64,000 bases of DNA, from positions 2,816,441-2,880,440 of the forward strand of contig BCKC01000001.1 in the NCBI GenBank assembly GCA_001600455.1. Direction: 5' to 3'. The position numbers and the translations under genes were made by a program. Position 1 is the first letter of the stretch; every line of letters begins with the position of its first letter. The DNA comes from Endocalyx cinctus. Its lineage: Eukaryota > Ascomycota > Sordariomycetes > Amphisphaeriales > Apiosporaceae. Below, one piece after another: positions 36,282 to 48,700 of this stretch. The notes beneath the pieces are model-generated. The model was not told where the DNA came from. It searched no databases and saw only the letters and a list, made by a program, of their open reading frames with translations.

Positions 36282-36467
36282 AAAAAAAAAAAAAAAAAAA
36301 AAAAAGCTGATCAACAACTAAAAAAAAAACAGTGTGTTTTTTTTTCCCTAGCCACATTACTTTCGTGATAGTGTCCCCACCACAAATAGAATTACCTCGT
36401 CCCCTTTCGGTGACGAATTTCTGTTCTCCTTAGAAAAAAAAAAAAACAAACTTCTTAAACGTCTAAC

Positions 36468-37360
36468 TTAGAGATGACGTCGGAGCTGGACGGCACGCTT
36501 GTTCTTGCGTACGGTCTGCTTGATCGTTGCGCTAAGAGATCGCTTGAAGATGTCTATAATCACAGAAAAATGTTAGAAAAATGCTTTTAATTTGTATATA
36601 CATGTACACAAACAAAGATGGGTTTTGAAAACTTACTCAAGCCGTTGAAGTTGTTCACGAGAAGCGCCTGCTGGAGGAGCTGCTGAACCTGGTTGTTACC
36701 CACAAGTCCGAGCTGCTGGAGTTGCTGGAGCTGCTGGAGCTGGACGAGGAGCTGGATCTGGTTGTTGAGGCCGAGGTTGACGATGCCGCCCATGTTGAAG
36801 TTGCTGAGACCGAGGCCGGCGAACGAGTTCTGGATGTTCTGGAGGATGCTGCCCTGGAGGTTGTTGGGGTCGAGGTTCAGGTTGCCCGCCAGGCTGTCGT
36901 TCAGGCTGCCGTTGAGGTTCTGGTTTAGGTTCTCCTCGAGCTGCTGCTGCTCCTCCTCGGCGAGGTTCTGGTCCGCGTTCTCGTCAACGTTCTCATCGAC
37001 GTTTTGGTCGGCATTCTCGTCGACGTTCTCGTCCGCGTTCTCATCAACATTCTCATCAACATTCTCGTCGACATTCTCATCAGCGTTTTCGTCAACGTTC
37101 TCCTCGGCGTTCTCGTCGACGTTCTCCTCCTCCTCCTCAGCATTCGCCTCATCTTCGGCGTTCTGATCTTCCTCTACCGCTCCCGCCTCGGCCTCGGCGC
37201 CCTTGCCGACGGCGAAGGCGTTGACTTCGGCGGGAGCGCGAGCCGCGAGCTCAGCTCGGGCGGCGACGACCGAGCCCGAGGTCTCCCTGGCCACGATGGC
37301 GCCGGGAAGGTAGGCGGTCAAGGCCAGAGCGGCGTAGAAGGGAATTCCGGAGAACTTCAT
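36468..37360 (-). CDS. Secreted protein with VDEN acidic repeats and basic tail (paralogue B)
   Basis: Exons 37360..36637 and 36553..36468 (donor A|GTAAGT, acceptor ATTATAG, phase 1) give 269 aa. MKFSGIPFYAALALTAYLPG is a signal peptide. Residues about 60-132 are an acidic tract of four-residue units (VDEN, ADEN, ADQN), encoded by a degenerate 12-bp repeat at 36970-37125. Residues 140-240 are Leu/Asn/Gln rich (LLVQLQQLQQLQQLGLVGNN), resembling paralogue A. The last exon is strongly basic, NIFKRSLSATIKQTVRKNKR then AVQLRRHL, with two KR sites that Kex2 could cut. No cysteines. Two leader introns are predicted. Localisation is inferred; function unknown. Acidic repeats could bind cations or basic partners, including its own tail. 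Confidence 0.82.
36970..37125. repeat. Degenerate 12-bp coding repeat (VDEN/ADEN)
   Basis: Units of the form GT(C/T)GA(C/T)GA(G/A)AA(C/T) on the minus strand, about 13 copies, with third-position variation, so the repeat is kept at protein level rather than being freshly expanded. Confidence 0.85.
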
Positions 37361-37423
37361 TTTGGATGTGTAGGTATTTGTTTTTTTGAAATTGGGGGGA
37401 AAAAAAAAAGTTGAAAGAGCTCG

Positions 37424-37517
37424 CTATAAGGGAGGGTAGAAAAGTTAGCTTTTTTTTAGCTTTTATATAGTTTATAAAGTTCCTGTACATTTTGGACAGG
37501 GCTTTCTTTGGACTTAC
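37424..37517 (-). other. Predicted 5'-leader intron 2 of paralogue B
   Basis: Donor GAGA|GTAAGT, branch GCTAAC and acceptor CCTTATAG; 94 nt, ending about 60 bases before the ATG. Confidence 0.6.
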
Positions 37518-37604
37518 TCTCAGACGGCGTGGATATTAAAAATAAAATGGAAGTAATGAATGTCGACTAGCAACTTGCACGAAAGAGAAAGAATGAGAGC
37601 ACAG

Positions 37605-37689
37605 CTATTCCGATTAACTCTGTTAGTCTTGAAATCCTATCATATACAAGTCTTCATTAGAAGAGATGAGAAGTCTCGTAGTCACGTAC
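37605..37689 (-). other. Predicted 5'-leader intron 1 of paralogue B
   Basis: Donor CAGAG|GTACGT and acceptor GGAATAG, followed by CTGTGCTCTCA; 85 nt. The position and flanking exon sequence correspond to the first leader intron of paralogue A. Confidence 0.6.
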
Positions 37690-39254
37690 CTCTGGATAGA
37701 AATGATGGACGGGAAAGAAAGTGATGCACAAGGCTTAGGGTATCAAAGGTTGAATGAAAGTGATGAATAAACTTTTTTGATATTCTGATGAGGGGGAAAG
37801 ACCGGTCCTAATATATGCCTACGGGTCACGGGAGCACAACATGGCGATCATGATCTCTCAACGGCCTTCATATTGAAAATAGCTACTTCTATGGTATGAT
37901 CTGAGCTACCTGGAGGAAGAGAAACACGCAAATCTTCTGTGCACTCATCCTATCCTTCACTTACGACATGATCCGAAGGCTGGGCTTTTCTTCATGAAAC
38001 GGCGTCAACTGCTGCTCACAATTACATCCTTTCGACTTGGCATTGTCGTGGGATAGACGATATTGACCAGGAAGCGAGAGGTGTGCAATGTATCATTCAT
38101 GAGTAGAGATGAACAGTCTCTCCTCACCAGCAGTAAGGCTATCATAAAAAAAAAAATAGGCTGTAATCAGACGACTTATAACCCAAGACTCCTGATCTCC
38201 TCGGAAGTTGTTAAGACGGAGCGTGATGTTCGGGGTGGGAACCAAATATCCGAGCGGCCGAAGGGCCAAGCATCCTATCATTTTACGATTTCTTCAGCCG
38301 CCGTAGCGTAAGTAGGCAAAGGAGAGACAGGAGAAGGAGTCTTGGTATGTATGGCGATCAGCTAAGCCACAAGACGGGGAAGCAGGTGAAGAAAGAAAGA
38401 AAGCTTAATCTGAGTATTAAGTCTACGTAAAAGAATTCCCCGACTTGTTTCATCCAACATCGGCTTCTTAGCAACCAAGTTAACCACATTCGATAATTAA
38501 ACAATTACATAAACGAATCCGTAGACTTGTTGCTACCTTAGATTTGAACATATCCATGGATCTTGTTATTATTTTTTGCCAAGACTCCCCCTTCTTATAT
38601 ACTTCCCGCTCAGACATACTACACCTCCTGATTCTGCCGCCTACCCCATGACATGAAACTGCGAGATCACCAGTGCCGAAAGAACAGAAACAATCTTCCG
38701 ACGACGTTATACTATGTAATCGATCTCCTTAATAATAATCATAATAAGCGAAAAGAAAAAGATGGTTTCTTTGTTTCTCCCCAACATCAACCCAAAATAT
38801 CAAAATTTTCATCTTATAGCGGCTTCCCTACTATTCAATATTGCTCATTGGTAATATCATATCATGGACTTTCATCAGGTAATATGAACAAGATCAAGAA
38901 TCTACTATGTACAGATGTACTTGATTGTGATATGATTATTGAAATAATTCAGGGAAAGTGTGAAAATAGAACAAATACTAGGGAAACAATACACCGGCCA
39001 GTTTTCTTATTGTGCAATTATTTTTTTTTTTTTTCGATAGTAGCAAAGTAATAAAATATTGATCATAAACTCATACTAGATTAATTTGTTTAATCCTTCG
39101 TTTTTCGTTAGTGCTTGCGTTGAAGTTTTTCATCTTTGTCTTCAATATCACCGTCCAGAAGGGAAAAGTAGTTAAAAGGAGAACTGCAGAGTAGAAAGGG
39201 AACCAAAATATGGGCAAGATAGACGAATACACGACAATGCCATTCTTCTCACGC

Positions 39255-41199
39255 TCAAATTTCTACGGCGTCGGGCGGCACAAAGTCATCGTCTCCTTCG
39301 TCGTCGTCGCTATTGAACCAATCGTCTCCGCCGCTATGCATCGTCGGTAAGAAATCCTGAAAAAACGGCTGGCTATCCTCGCCCCTGGCCTCCTTGTCGG
39401 ATATCTTCCAGAACGCGGTCGGTCCCGCTGGTCCTCGAGGATCGAAATCCCTAGGGTTGGTAAGTTTTACTGTTAGTAGTAGTCTAAAAATGACCACCTA
39501 ACCGAGTCAATCGAACGAGGGGGAAAAAAAAGGGGGGAGAAGACTTACTTATCGAACCAATTTCCCAGCACGCATTTAGCACTCTTGACTCCGCCGACCT
39601 GAACGCTCTCGCTTCTCCATCTCTCGATACCTCCGAAAACTGACCAAGTCGTCCACCGGACCTCTCCTTCGCGCGTAAGACGTACTTCGCCTGATTAAAA
39701 AAGAAAAGAAAAAAGTATTAGTCTCCAATCCAAATCTTGCTCTTCCTACTCGCTTCGAGTATGAAAAAGTATACAAATAGGCACAAGTTACATGTAAGGG
39801 GGGAAGTGAAAGGTAAAGTGAAAGATACAAAAGAAAAAGAAAAGGGAAAAGGTCGCGCATCCGTGACAGGAAAACACACCTCTCTCCATGACCGTACCTC
39901 TTAGATCCGAGTTCGCGTTGTCGTCGAAACCGTCGTCGAGCGAGCGCGAGACGCCCTTGAAATGGACGACGGGCAGATCCTGGCCGTCGTCGGGGCCGGG
40001 CGGGACCACGGCGGTGACGTAGACGTGCATGAGGATGAGCCGGGTGGCCTCGCCGTAGTCGATCGCCTGCCGGGGCACCTCGGGCGGCGGCTCCTCGGCC
40101 GCGCCGAAGTTGTACTCGAAGAAGTCGTTGTAGTCGAGGAAGCAGACGACGCGCAGCCACGTCCCCGTAACGCCGTACGGGTCCCGCGGGTCCGGCGCGT
40201 TCGCGTGCGCACTCGCGCTCTCGCCCTCGCGCTCGGGCGGCCGCCGCGGCGTCGCCGGCAGCGGCTTGTACGCGCCCGGCCAGGCCCCGCTGAAGGGCGT
40301 GGCCCAGAAGAGGGAGCAGATGGCGTACCGGTTGAGGCCGAGCCTCGCGAGGTTGGCGCCCAGCACGATCATGATCGCCTCGGCCTTCTCCCAGTCGACC
40401 CGGCCCGAGTCGTCGTCCATGAAGGGGCCCCAGCGCGTCCGGTCGGTGTACTGCCGCAGGTCGTACACCTTGGAGCACGCGAAGGGCGCCATGCCGCTCC
40501 GGCGCGTCTCCATCCGCCGCTCGAGGCCCGGGTACGCCGTCAGGAGGGGCACCCCGTACAGGCAGTGCAGGTGCGCGCTCTTCTGGTGCAGCGTCCGCGG
40601 CGGCTTCGCGAGGAAGTTGCCCGAATGGAAGTCGCCGCGGGCGCGCTCGTATATGAAGGAACGGCAGAGGAAGGCGGACTGGTTCGTCGGATCGGCAAAG
40701 AGAGATGTCAGTAGGTCCGCGTTGCGAGATGCCGGGTGAGTCGCATTATCTACGCGACGATGCCCGTCTGTGGCAGAATGTTTAAGGAGTTCGATAACGA
40801 CATCGTAGACAAAGTTAAGCTCTTTTTTCTATTCAACCATAAGACTAGGTTAGTTTCTTTCCGTCTTTCTTTCCTTCTTGTTTTTCTTTTTTCTTTTTTT
40901 CTTTTAATATATATAGACATATATATAAAAGGATATTATCGTCTTACCTTGTCTTGAACGGCGGCTCGTCGACAAACGACTTGTAAGTGAACTATATCTT
41001 TTAGAGCTTTCTCCCACTCGAAATCCTTCTTTCGAGGTTCGTCGAAATGTTGGAGATAGACTCTCTTGAATAAAGATATGTTACCGGTGATCACATGGCG
41101 AAAGGTCTTGCTGATAAGCTGAGTCCAAGCTAGATCTGAGGGGTCAACATATCCTAGAATCATGTGGATGATCTCAAACGGTAGATCCGTTAAGAGCAT
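39255..41199 (-). CDS. F-box domain protein
   Basis: Four exons (41199..40948, 40828..39880, 39690..39549, 39450..39255) encode 512 aa. The N-terminus LTDLPFEIIHMILGYVDPSD, followed by TQLISKTFRHVITGN, is an F-box (residues 1-45), which binds Skp1 in SCF ubiquitin ligases. A helical, then a beta-rich region follows: LHQKSAHLHCLYGVPLLTAY, RYAICSLFWATPFSGAW, TWLRVVCFLDYNDFFEYNFG. The junctions rebuild DLRGT-VMERGEVRLTREGE, VRWTTWSVFGGIERWRS and GNWFDKDFDPRGPAGPTAFW, which recur in a Pezizomycotina-specific F-box family. The C-terminus is acidic. Codons in exon 2 are extremely GC-rich compared with the other exons. The degradation target is unknown. Confidence 0.87.
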
Positions 41200-42426
41200 A
41201 TTGTCGAGCTTATGTAGGGCTTTTTTTTAATACTTATTATTATTTCTCTCCCTCCGGCATTATTCTGATATTGTTGTCATTGATGTCATACTTCCCTGAT
41301 TATATGCCAATTGAAATCAAAAAGAGATATGGATGAGGAAAGCTTTGGATGACACGAGATAGGAAGATGTTGTCGCACTTTTAGCTATCTGTTGTCATAC
41401 TTGAGAAAATGCCGGAGATGCGGACATTGCGGAAATGCGCCCGAGGAGAAATAAAAAAAGTACCAGCAATAACAAAACATTTTCTATGAGATATTCAAAT
41501 ATAAACGTGTTCTGCTTGGTTAAAATCAATCAATAAGAACTATCGGGTTTAAACCCCTCATGAATTCGGAGATAACACGAGGAATAGCTACGTGCAGGAG
41601 ACATGCAGACTTGAATCCAGCAATAACCTATTTGGTACCTACTTAGGTAGTATGTACCGTATATACCGTATGTAATATTGTATTTGTGATCATTCTATTC
41701 TAAAGTCCGTTTGAATCCATCCTCTAAAGCTATTTTAACCCGGGTACATAGTCTGAAAGGTGTAGTTTAACCTAGTAGATTATCGGAAATAAAGGGAATG
41801 AAAGGATGACCCTAAAGTCCTATACCTAAGTCTCAGAGGTCTACGGAGTAAAAGGGTTTGATTCTATAAGAACCTTTTTAAGTCCAGACGTCGGGTGATA
41901 TATGACCGTGTGACCGTCTTCAGATATTATATACATAGTATATCCATACATAGCAACTGTCCGAATAAGCGAGGATATAAGCACGTGTATCTCCGTTACA
42001 CCAAATATCCACGGATGGGTCATCCATAAGTTGTGTAATAGCTGAACATGCATAAAGTTGCATATTAGAAAAAAAAAATTTGTATCTATTTATGAAGTAC
42101 ATCAAATCTTGTCACATATTCCCCAAGGGGGGAATAACTATCTCATGATGGCTTCGTCGTCTTGTGGGTATATAGCGGCAACGTAACATCAAATTGCACG
42201 TGGCCAAAATAGCTTCGGGGGGGGAAAAAAGTTTAAGATAGTAACCCCTTGAAGGATCGGAAAAAAAAAAAGAAAAAAGAAAGAAAGCCGTGTTTTTTTT
42301 TACGCCGATTCACCAGTACCTCCTCATATATCATTTGCCACCCATATAAAAAATATCCTCACCAAGTATCGTTACAAGTATAACCAAACCATCTCTCTTT
42401 TGCTCTATTACAAAAGTAAGAGTAGC
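41200..42426. other. Spacer, no gene seen
   Basis: This is the upstream region of the F-box gene and the 3' side of the transcription factor gene. AT-rich with short ORFs only; an A/G-rich stretch lies at about 42258-42290. Confidence 0.5.
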
Positions 42427-45400
42427 CTATACCATGGTTCCGCTGTTGAGATTGATGCAATTGCTGAGTAGAGTCGCCCCCTCATGTAGAAGCTCCCAGC
42501 GCGTACACTCGAATGAGTCTCGGAGAACAATGAGCAAAGCACTGTTATTATTGACCCCTTGGATCCCTTTAAGATCCTCCGGTGTCGCGATAGACCCCAA
42601 CTTACGCAGATATTCGCGCATCTGCTCGCTCTTTTCTCGAGGTGTCATCGGGAGCGGTATGTCTGGACATGATCCTTCCGTTGCAAAACCATAACACCAC
42701 ACAACCAACGCTGCGAAATAGAGCACCCAAGGTCGGTTTAATAGGACATCGTCTCTGGCCGAGTAGAACGGTAAACCTCCCGAATATCTGTACGCATCCG
42801 ATTGAGGTATGTTTGAGTTCTCCACCGGAAGCACCGAGCAGAGAAACTTGGCTGCGTAGAAGGTTGCGTCACGTGCCTTTGCCGAAGGTGCCCAAATATC
42901 TTGCATCCGTCTCTGTGCGCTGCTAAGATCCTGCTGACCAATAGCACGACCAAGGAGCCGCTTCGCACGGGCAAATATCTGACAATCCACAATATCCACG
43001 TGCATCGCCATGTGTGCGAGATGGTGCAGTACTGTCCGACTCTCAAACACAACATTCGCGTCGTTTCTTTTCTCGTAACTATACGGGTCGACCATCGACT
43101 CGGCTTGTTGCAAAGACTTATCAAAGTCCGTCTTCCATGAATCAAAAGCTTTGGTAAGAGTCGACCGCCACTTGTCACGACCTCCGAGTGCTTGTTGAAC
43201 GCCCCCGCCGAGGGAGCTAACTTGAAGATCTCGCTGGTTCATGTGCCAGCTAACGCTTAGTAAGCCGGCCATCAAAATTTGCCTACCAAAGGGATTCGTC
43301 TGCACTTCTTTCCCGGCAAGCGTCCGCTTCAGACCTTCTAAGAAAGAGATAGGTTTAATCCCGTTAGACATTAGGTTGGCCTCTATACGGCCAACCTCGG
43401 AGCCGCTCGTAGCTTTCCAGAGCTGATCGTCGCAAGGCAGAGGCAAGCGCATCTCGTGAGCCACCATAACCGTCGAATGGCCGAACATGGTCGCGTGAAT
43501 AGAATCGATGAGAAATGCGACAAACGCACACCGACGCGTAGTCTCGTTAGTAATCCAATGATTCCACCATTCGTCGGGCGTGTGCACAATACCAGACGTC
43601 GACGAGTGCCTCGATCCGGAAGAGCCTAGTCTATCATCTCTCGGGTTCGGCGGCGAGTCGAGCGCAGATTTTCCGATCAGGGACCTTCCTCGACGCATGA
43701 GCGTAATCGTCGTGGCATGGTGTATATGTGCTCGTTCATGAAGTTCCCTCGTTGAGTACATTTTCTCGTATAGTTCGAGTAGTAACATAGTTTGGAAAAT
43801 CCATAACTTCGCAGGCGGCCGAAAACTAGAATCCATAAATATCTCCCACCTGAGGTGCCACGCTAGGAAATTAGACAGCTTTGCCCCGGCTTTAACAACT
43901 TGGGGCTCGTGGCTCCTATCCAAGCACGCCGCGCCTATTGCCATAACCGCCAATAGCAGCAAATTCGGGGTCTTGTCGGGCGAGAACGTTGGTTTATGAA
44001 GTATCGGAACTTGATCACTAAAGTGTACCCAGTAAGAACCTATATATTGTTGCATCATCTTTCGGCTCAGCATGTGGTTTTCATCACTTCTATCCCCGTC
44101 AAGGATAACATCTCTGTTCCGCTCGACCGGAGAATGGTCAGGTTCGTGAAATCTCTCCTTGATGAAATCAAATATTTCCCGACTCTTCTCCTCCGAAATA
44201 ATAGACTCTGGCAAGTTCGTATCGAGGAGATTCGTAACAGACATAACTTGCTGTGGCTGATTGGAAGGCGGGAAATAGCCGAGGGCAACACCATCCATTC
44301 CGTAGTATTGATAATGAGCCTGGACATCACCGTAACTGGTTTATCATGTTAGCTTGAGATAGTCTTGTTAAGCACGACGACGACACGGGCATACTTTGAA
44401 TATTGATTAGGCTGTATTATATGTCCTACAGACGGGGATCCGTCGGGGTTTGCCGTGTTGAACAAATACGCCACAAAATCTTCAGGTATAGAGATATATG
44501 GCGATTTGTTCAACACGGTCTCGTTTCCAAAAATCGGAATTGTACTCTGTGTGGTCATTTGATCTAGCAGCATCATTTCACTAGACGATTGGGGATGCGA
44601 CTGATCGCTGTACTCGCCAGAAGTCGCGGGAACATAGCTTTGGCTCGAACCGCCGGAGAAATCGGAAGGAGGAAGGGCAAACGGCGGAAAGTTTGAAGGC
44701 GCAGTAAAAGGTATAGCCGCGGCGGATTGAGGTGTATGGCTATGGTGGCTTTGATAACCACTCGGGTGAGCTGAAGTCGGCGACATCACTCCGTAATTCC
44801 CATTCGCGTTCGTCTGCGTCTGCGGTCGTGGGTGTCCCATGGGCGACCGATGTGGATTTACCATAGGGGATTGATGCGAGTGAACCATGGGGGATTGGTG
44901 CGGGTTCACCATGGGCGACTGCTGCGGATGCTGAATGCCCTGCTGCCCCCCAAATCCGGGATTAGGATGCACGTATCCTTCAACGCCTACGGGATTTCCG
45001 GTTTGAGGAAAGCCTGTCGACGGCGTATATACCATGGGAGAGTACGGGGTTCCTACAATGTCTTTCGGGGACTGATACTGAGCGTGAGTTCCGCGTTCCT
45101 GATATGAATATGTCCTGGGTCTACCGGACTCGGGAGATGTCGAGCCGGGGGTGGGGTATGGAGGTCTTACGTTGTCGACAGGCGAGCTCTGACTGAGTAA
45201 CGAGTCTTTTCGGTTCAGCGCGGACCCTTTGGCGTTATGACGATCTTTATGACGATTGCATAAATCGAGTCGAACGAATTCGCGGTTGCAGTCTTGAAAG
45301 TCGCACTTGTATATCTGCTTCGGTGAATGATTCAATTGATGTCGGTAACTATGGGCTAAGTTAGCAAGATAATACCTTTACCTCAAGTATAGAAACCTCA

Positions 45401-45739
45401 CAGATGCTCAGCCCTCGAGTAACTCTTGCCGCAGCCTTCGGTAGGGCATTCGAATTTCTTGTCGAGACCTTTCCGACTTCTCCTACGCTTTCTTGCGGGA
45501 CCGTCGGAGACTGAAGAAGTTTCGTTCTTGACGTCACCGTCACCGTCAAGATTTCCGTCGGTAACATCGACATCCTTGCCTCCGGATCGACTTAACTGAC
45601 GGCCTCGTTCCACGTCATCTTCGTGTTTGACATTTTGTGGCGGCGTCGGTTTTTGCGCTGGGGTCATATTTGGCCGCGATGGGGTAAAGGATAAGGGAAG
45701 TCTGATATCTCTAGGCGTTGCCGTGAGAACCGAAGTCAT
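42427..45739 (-). CDS. C2H2 zinc-finger transcription factor with fungal_trans domain
   Basis: Exons 45739..45402, 45348..44395 and 44335..42427 encode 1066 aa. Two tandem C2H2 fingers occupy residues 96-120 (FECPTEGCGKSYSRAEHLYR…H) and 126-150 (YKCDFQDCNREFVRL…H). The first finger is split by intron 1, whose removal restores HLYRHQLNH. A basic ARKRRRSRK stretch (82-90) could be a nuclear signal. A Pro/Gln/Ser-rich region follows with a short tandem QSPMV repeat. The C-terminal 600 residues are a fungal_trans domain (SYWVHFSDQVPILHKPTF, LLLLAVMAIGAACLDRS, ETTRRCAFVAFLIDSIHA). The layout resembles Klf1/Zas1-type regulators. Target genes are unknown; nuclear DNA-binding role inferred. Confidence 0.9.
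44838..44935 (-). repeat. QSPMV tandem coding repeat
   Basis: Four to five copies of an approximately 24-bp unit encode (H/Q)(Q/R)SPM(V/G) plus His/Pro spacers within the disordered part of the C2H2 factor. Confidence 0.8.
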
Positions 45740-48700
45740 ATTCTATAGAATATCATGGTATTGAGATAATTGTGCTTTAGCGTTAGATCTCCTGCTTTTG
45801 TCAACGTACTGGATTGTACGACCACGAATCGTGACCGTTAAACGGTGAGTGGCGTCCCTCGCTGTGGGATGACCAAGCCGAGATTGTAGAGTAGAAGAGT
45901 AAGAACCGCAAGAGAGGGGCTACAATGGGTTTACTTCCAACCTATGTCATAACACGAGTGTTTTTTTTTTTTTTTTTTTGCCTTCTTCTCTCACGTTTTC
46001 TTTTCTCTTCTCTTTCTCTTCTTCTTTTTCTTTTTTTCTTGTTCGTAGATATCTCTGTGAATGCAAAGGTGGCGGGTAGGCAAATGAGTAAGCCTATTCC
46101 GACCCCGATGAATTGGCTGCGGTGGCGCGAACGCTCGCGACGGTTCAAATGAAGCCCTTATAAAGCACCTTCGCCCAAATCAGAAGGTGGACTTCAGGTT
46201 ACCACATACCGACAGGGGAATTAATGTCCGTTTTCATTACAGCTATGTTACGTATGAAAAGAGACAAATAGCAATACTGAGGTCTCCTGGCCGGTTATTT
46301 GATCTGTGGAGAATGGAATATTATTATTTAGTTTCTCGCTGATAAGTGATGTAAATGCAAAAGGATAAATTATGATAGTTCCCGGTCATTGCGACAAATT
46401 ATCGGCGATAATTAATAAAGAAAAGAAAGAAACCCAAGGGTATCTTTTTCATTAATGAAAAGAAAGCAAATGGGCCGAACTGGGTATACCGGACTTCATG
46501 GGATATAACTAATAACCAGTACTAGTAGGAGATGCAGTAGAGTGGCGGGGCTAATGGAACAGCTGGGTAAGTTGAGAAAAAAATAATAATAAAATAAAAA
46601 GCGACAGGGGAGGACAATAACGGAATATTTTACATATATTGAGAAGCTACTGTGTAAGCAGCTTAGAATATAATCAAAAACCCACAGGGGTCTGATTTAG
46701 ATACGATATCGATGATACTTGGGGCAAAAAGAGTAAAGGGGTGGCACAGATCAAATACTGGGTATTTTAGATAGCTCGGTTTATCGGGCAGGGGTGTAGA
46801 GGATTGTTAATTCTTGAGAGAGGAATTATGAATGTTTAACTGGCCGAGGATAATGCCATGAGGCTATTATCGGAGAAGTTAAACAGAACAGGAAGAAAAG
46901 GGAACGAATAACAGGAATCAGCACTTGTAAGTACCACAAGACCGTTAATTGCTGGCATTCTGACTGCACTGCACATTCGTATGGTCACAGAGCTCATGAG
47001 ACAACGGGGATCTAGCGAACGAACGTTGCGCTACATAAGGGGGTGGGAGGGAAAGCCATAGTGTAGAAAACCATGAAACTTCTCAAGAGTGGATAAACAA
47101 ATATAAAACGTACTTGACCTGACTTTTTCTCTCCTCTTTTTTTTTCTCTCTTTATCTTAATATTATTGTATAATTATATTGAATGAAGATATATAGAAGA
47201 AGTGATATATGATATAAAAAGAAAAAGAAGAGAAAAAAAAAAGTCAACTTAGGTGGGACTTAAACAATAAGTTTAGACACCGAGGGTTTTGACGGCGCCG
47301 GTTAAATCCGTCGTTAGTAGGAAGACGGACAAGTCAAGTGACGGTTAGTCCAAGTGGGCAAGAATAGAAACAATCGAGTTGTCGCGTACACACAGTATAA
47401 AAATAAATATAATGTAATGTACTTGTATATAATACGAAAACTGATAATAATTTCTAAAATGAAATATGTTTCGCTGAATATGGTTAAAAAAAAAATTGAG
47501 AAAAGGCCAGAAGGGGGTGGGATGGAACGTATAAACTGTAGACGTGGGAGGATGAAAAGGCAGAGATCTCATGTGGGGGTATCGTCGGTTCTTATGGCTC
47601 TTCTCGTTTCAAGCCCAGAGCCTGACATTACAAAAAGACTCAGCCGGGAGGGGAAGGGGGTGTGTGTTCAGTAGTTTTGGTAATGTTGCGGTATTGCAGT
47701 CTTGCAGTCTCGCAGTCTCGCAGTCTTGGTACTGTTTAACTACAACGTATTTTACATTTTTTTACATTGTACATTACATCTATACTAATTCTCTTGAATA
47801 CTAAATTCCCTTGAAAGTAGGGGTTTAAAGTACCTAAATTGCTAAGTTAACGGGGCCAGTTAGTGAACGAGCAGACGAGGGTTCCCTTCAAAGTTGCATG
47901 CATTCCGGGGTCTAACCTAGTCTTTCTAGTGTAACCGCACAGGTGAAATACTAAGTATCCATGGATCACGGCCATATTACGAATACATGAACCCTACCAG
48001 TATATGGATCTTACCAGTATTCTCTGGTACACCTACGCAGCTACGTTAGGTACAGTAGTGTCCATATACCCAATACCTAGTCCTCTACTACTTAACTAGG
48101 TTCAAAAATATATTACATACATTTGGTTTTTCGGATTCCTTACCATTTGCATACATTACTTACCAATTGTGGGCAAATATTACATGAGATCCAATCCATA
48201 CATACATCTGTACATACCTGCATGGGAATCATGTAGTTGGCGTAAAGACAACGGCGACACCAACAACGATCACGAGACAAATTGTCAACTCAGTGAAAGG
48301 TCGTTTTAACAATTATCTACCGCTTTTTTGTTTTGTTCTTTTAGTCCTAACCTAACGTTCACGTACTTCCTTATCAGCGTCTCCCTTGCTCTTAGGACTA
48401 TAACATATATACGTATAGTATATATACATATACAAAGTATATATATATTTCGGATTAAATTGTACAGGCATATATATTCGTTTCTATCGAATGGTACGCT
48501 ACGTTGACCCATTGATCAACGGCGGTTATATAGACTCCGATAATATATATAACAACCCCTCTCCTACAATTAATGCGGTTACGTGTCTACCAACAATACC
48601 GATAAGAGAGGCGAAGAAAAGAAAAGCATCCTTCGAGACTTCCTACGTCTCCAAAAATAAAATAAAACAACGTTTTATCACATATCAATACGGTGCAAAT

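Larger units (their letters stand above)
33236..36467. other. Spacer holding leader of paralogue A, repeats and assembly gap
   Basis: The first 400 bases hold the predicted leader, introns and TATA box of paralogue A. A plus-strand ORF (33518..33895, 125 codons) overlaps that promoter antisense and has no recognisable feature. Around 34980-35110 are ACTTAAGTA palindromes, at 35850-35888 TG and TC repeats, and at 36167-36281 a gap of Ns. No gene is supportable. Confidence 0.5.
37361..39254. other. Leader/promoter of paralogue B and spacer
   Basis: The first 450 bases hold the leader introns and a TATA-like CATATATTA near 37808-37816 (minus sense). The rest, up to the F-box gene, is AT-rich with no supportable gene. 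Confidence 0.5.

Noticed and set aside
39962..40739. Plus-strand ORFs of 157 and 250 codons
   Set aside because: They are antisense shadows of GC-rich exon 2 of the F-box gene.
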